A stretch of DNA of 5,497 bases from Peptococcaceae bacterium UBA5356. Its GTDB lineage: Bacteria; Bacillota; Peptococcia; DRI-13; DTU073. The translations under genes were made by a program, and so were the position numbers. Below, in pieces: positions 4,964 to 5,497 of this stretch (the first letter of the stretch is position 1; each line of letters begins with the position of its first letter). The notes beneath the pieces are model-generated. The model searched no databases. It saw only the letters and a list, made by a program, of their open reading frames with translations, and was not told the DNA's origin. Location: NCBI GenBank assembly GCA_002407935.1, contig DHPU01000083.1:9252-14748 (forward strand). The letters run 5' to 3'.

Positions 4964-5497
4964 TTACCAAAAAGCCCGTTTCATATAGCGTTCCAAATAC
5001 AAAATCGGATTCCCGAAGGAATCCTCTTGTCCCATTTGTTCGCTGAACTTTTTCGCGACGGTTGTCCAAATTACCGGCAGTCCTAATAGTCCGGCCGCTT
5101 CTGTCACTACCTCCGCCCCTTTTTGAATAATCTCCAACTCGGTCTCATCTCCCCAGTGGGAATTATTTATTAACCCTTGCACCAAAGGCCCTAATGATTG
5201 AACATAATTTACAATCGCCTCTACACTTTCCGTCATCGGCCGGGCAATGTTAATTACCGCATATACCTTTAATTTTCCGCTTCCCAAGATGCTTCCTTCC
5301 GGATCTGCTAAAAGTCTCAACTTTTCAGCTCCTGCTACTCCATAACCCACATCAATCACAATATCGCCTTCTCTTTGCAGCGACCAACGCACCTCCGGCT
5401 TAAGCAAATTCCCCGCCTCGCCTAATCCGATTGTCTCTAGCGTTTCCCAAGCTAGAACACGAACGCCCTTTTCTTCTAATTCTTTCTTTAAAGGCCG
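4964..5497 (-). CDS. P-loop (CobQ/MinD/ParA-like) protein of unknown role, 5' end beyond window
   Basis: The frame is open from the right edge to a TAA at 4964, giving the C-terminal 177 residues; the start and any Walker A motif lie outside. What is visible resembles the later part of a CobQ/CobB/MinD/ParA-type nucleotide-binding domain. GDIVIDVGYG is a hydrophobic strand ending in Asp, as in a Walker B or switch region. VYAVINIARPMTESVEAI looks like the next core strand. GLINNSHWGDETELEIIQKGAEVV has the N-N-(T/S)-H and T-x-L-x-I-x-x-G pattern seen in such proteins, ending in LGLPV. It precedes the alpha gene on the same strand by 79 bases, so is probably in the same operon and may serve assembly or regulation of the oxidoreductase; that link is inference. 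Without the N-terminus, ATP binding cannot be confirmed. A TTG at 5407 is not a sensible start because the frame and the fold continue upstream of it. Confidence 0.65.
   Translation of the reverse strand, partial: RPLKKELEEKGVRVLAWETLETIGLGEAGNLLKPEVRWSLQREGDIVIDVGYGVAGAEKLRLLADPEGSILGSGKLKVYAVINIARPMTESVEAIVNYVQSLGPLVQGLINNSHWGDETELEIIQKGAEVVTEAAGLLGLPVIWTTVAKKFSEQMGQEDSFGNPILYLERYMKRAFW

Overview
The window looks like chromosomal DNA from an anaerobic Gram-positive bacterium of the Bacillota, probably a clostridial or Peptococcaceae-like lineage. This rests on three things: the oxygen-sensitive ferredoxin-dependent 2-oxoacid oxidoreductase, a secreted protein with three S-layer-homology (SLH) domains, and strong purine-rich ribosome binding sites with ATG starts. 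All recognised genes lie on the minus strand, so transcription runs from the right edge to the left edge. The genus cannot be named from this sequence.

Right part (about 2327-5497): an operon of four genes, read right to left. First is a 5'-truncated P-loop-like (CobQ/MinD/ParA-related) protein of unknown role. It is followed by the alpha (pyrimidine-binding half), beta (TPP and [4Fe-4S]) and gamma subunits of a 2-oxoacid:ferredoxin oxidoreductase of the KOR/VOR type. Alpha and beta overlap by one base (TGATG), and beta and gamma are 3 bases apart. Together the subunits oxidatively decarboxylate a 2-oxoacid to an acyl-CoA and reduce ferredoxin. No ferredoxin-like delta subunit is visible; it may lie beyond the right edge. 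The C-terminal ends of both alpha and beta carry unusual low-complexity Lys/Gly or Lys/Glu/Gly tails. The alpha tail is built from a 12-bp tandem repeat.

Middle (about 1493-2280): a DUF554-family membrane protein (YdfK/YqgA-like) with its own extended -10 promoter candidate.

Left-middle (about 895-1374): an AT-rich island with a near-consensus promoter, an MNT-type minimal nucleotidyltransferase, and directly overlapping its stop codon a 19-codon ORF. That ORF resembles the very beginning of a HEPN partner gene, but it ends inside an 18-bp perfect inverted repeat. This looks like an MNT/HEPN toxin-antitoxin module that has lost nearly all of its HEPN gene.

Left edge (1-764): the N-terminal 254 residues of an SLH-domain cell-surface protein with a signal peptide. 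It continues beyond the window.

No rRNA, tRNA, CRISPR array or complete mobile element was seen. The most interesting points are the apparently decayed MNT/HEPN module with its inverted repeat, the repeat-derived tails on the oxidoreductase subunits, and the P-loop protein next to the oxidoreductase.
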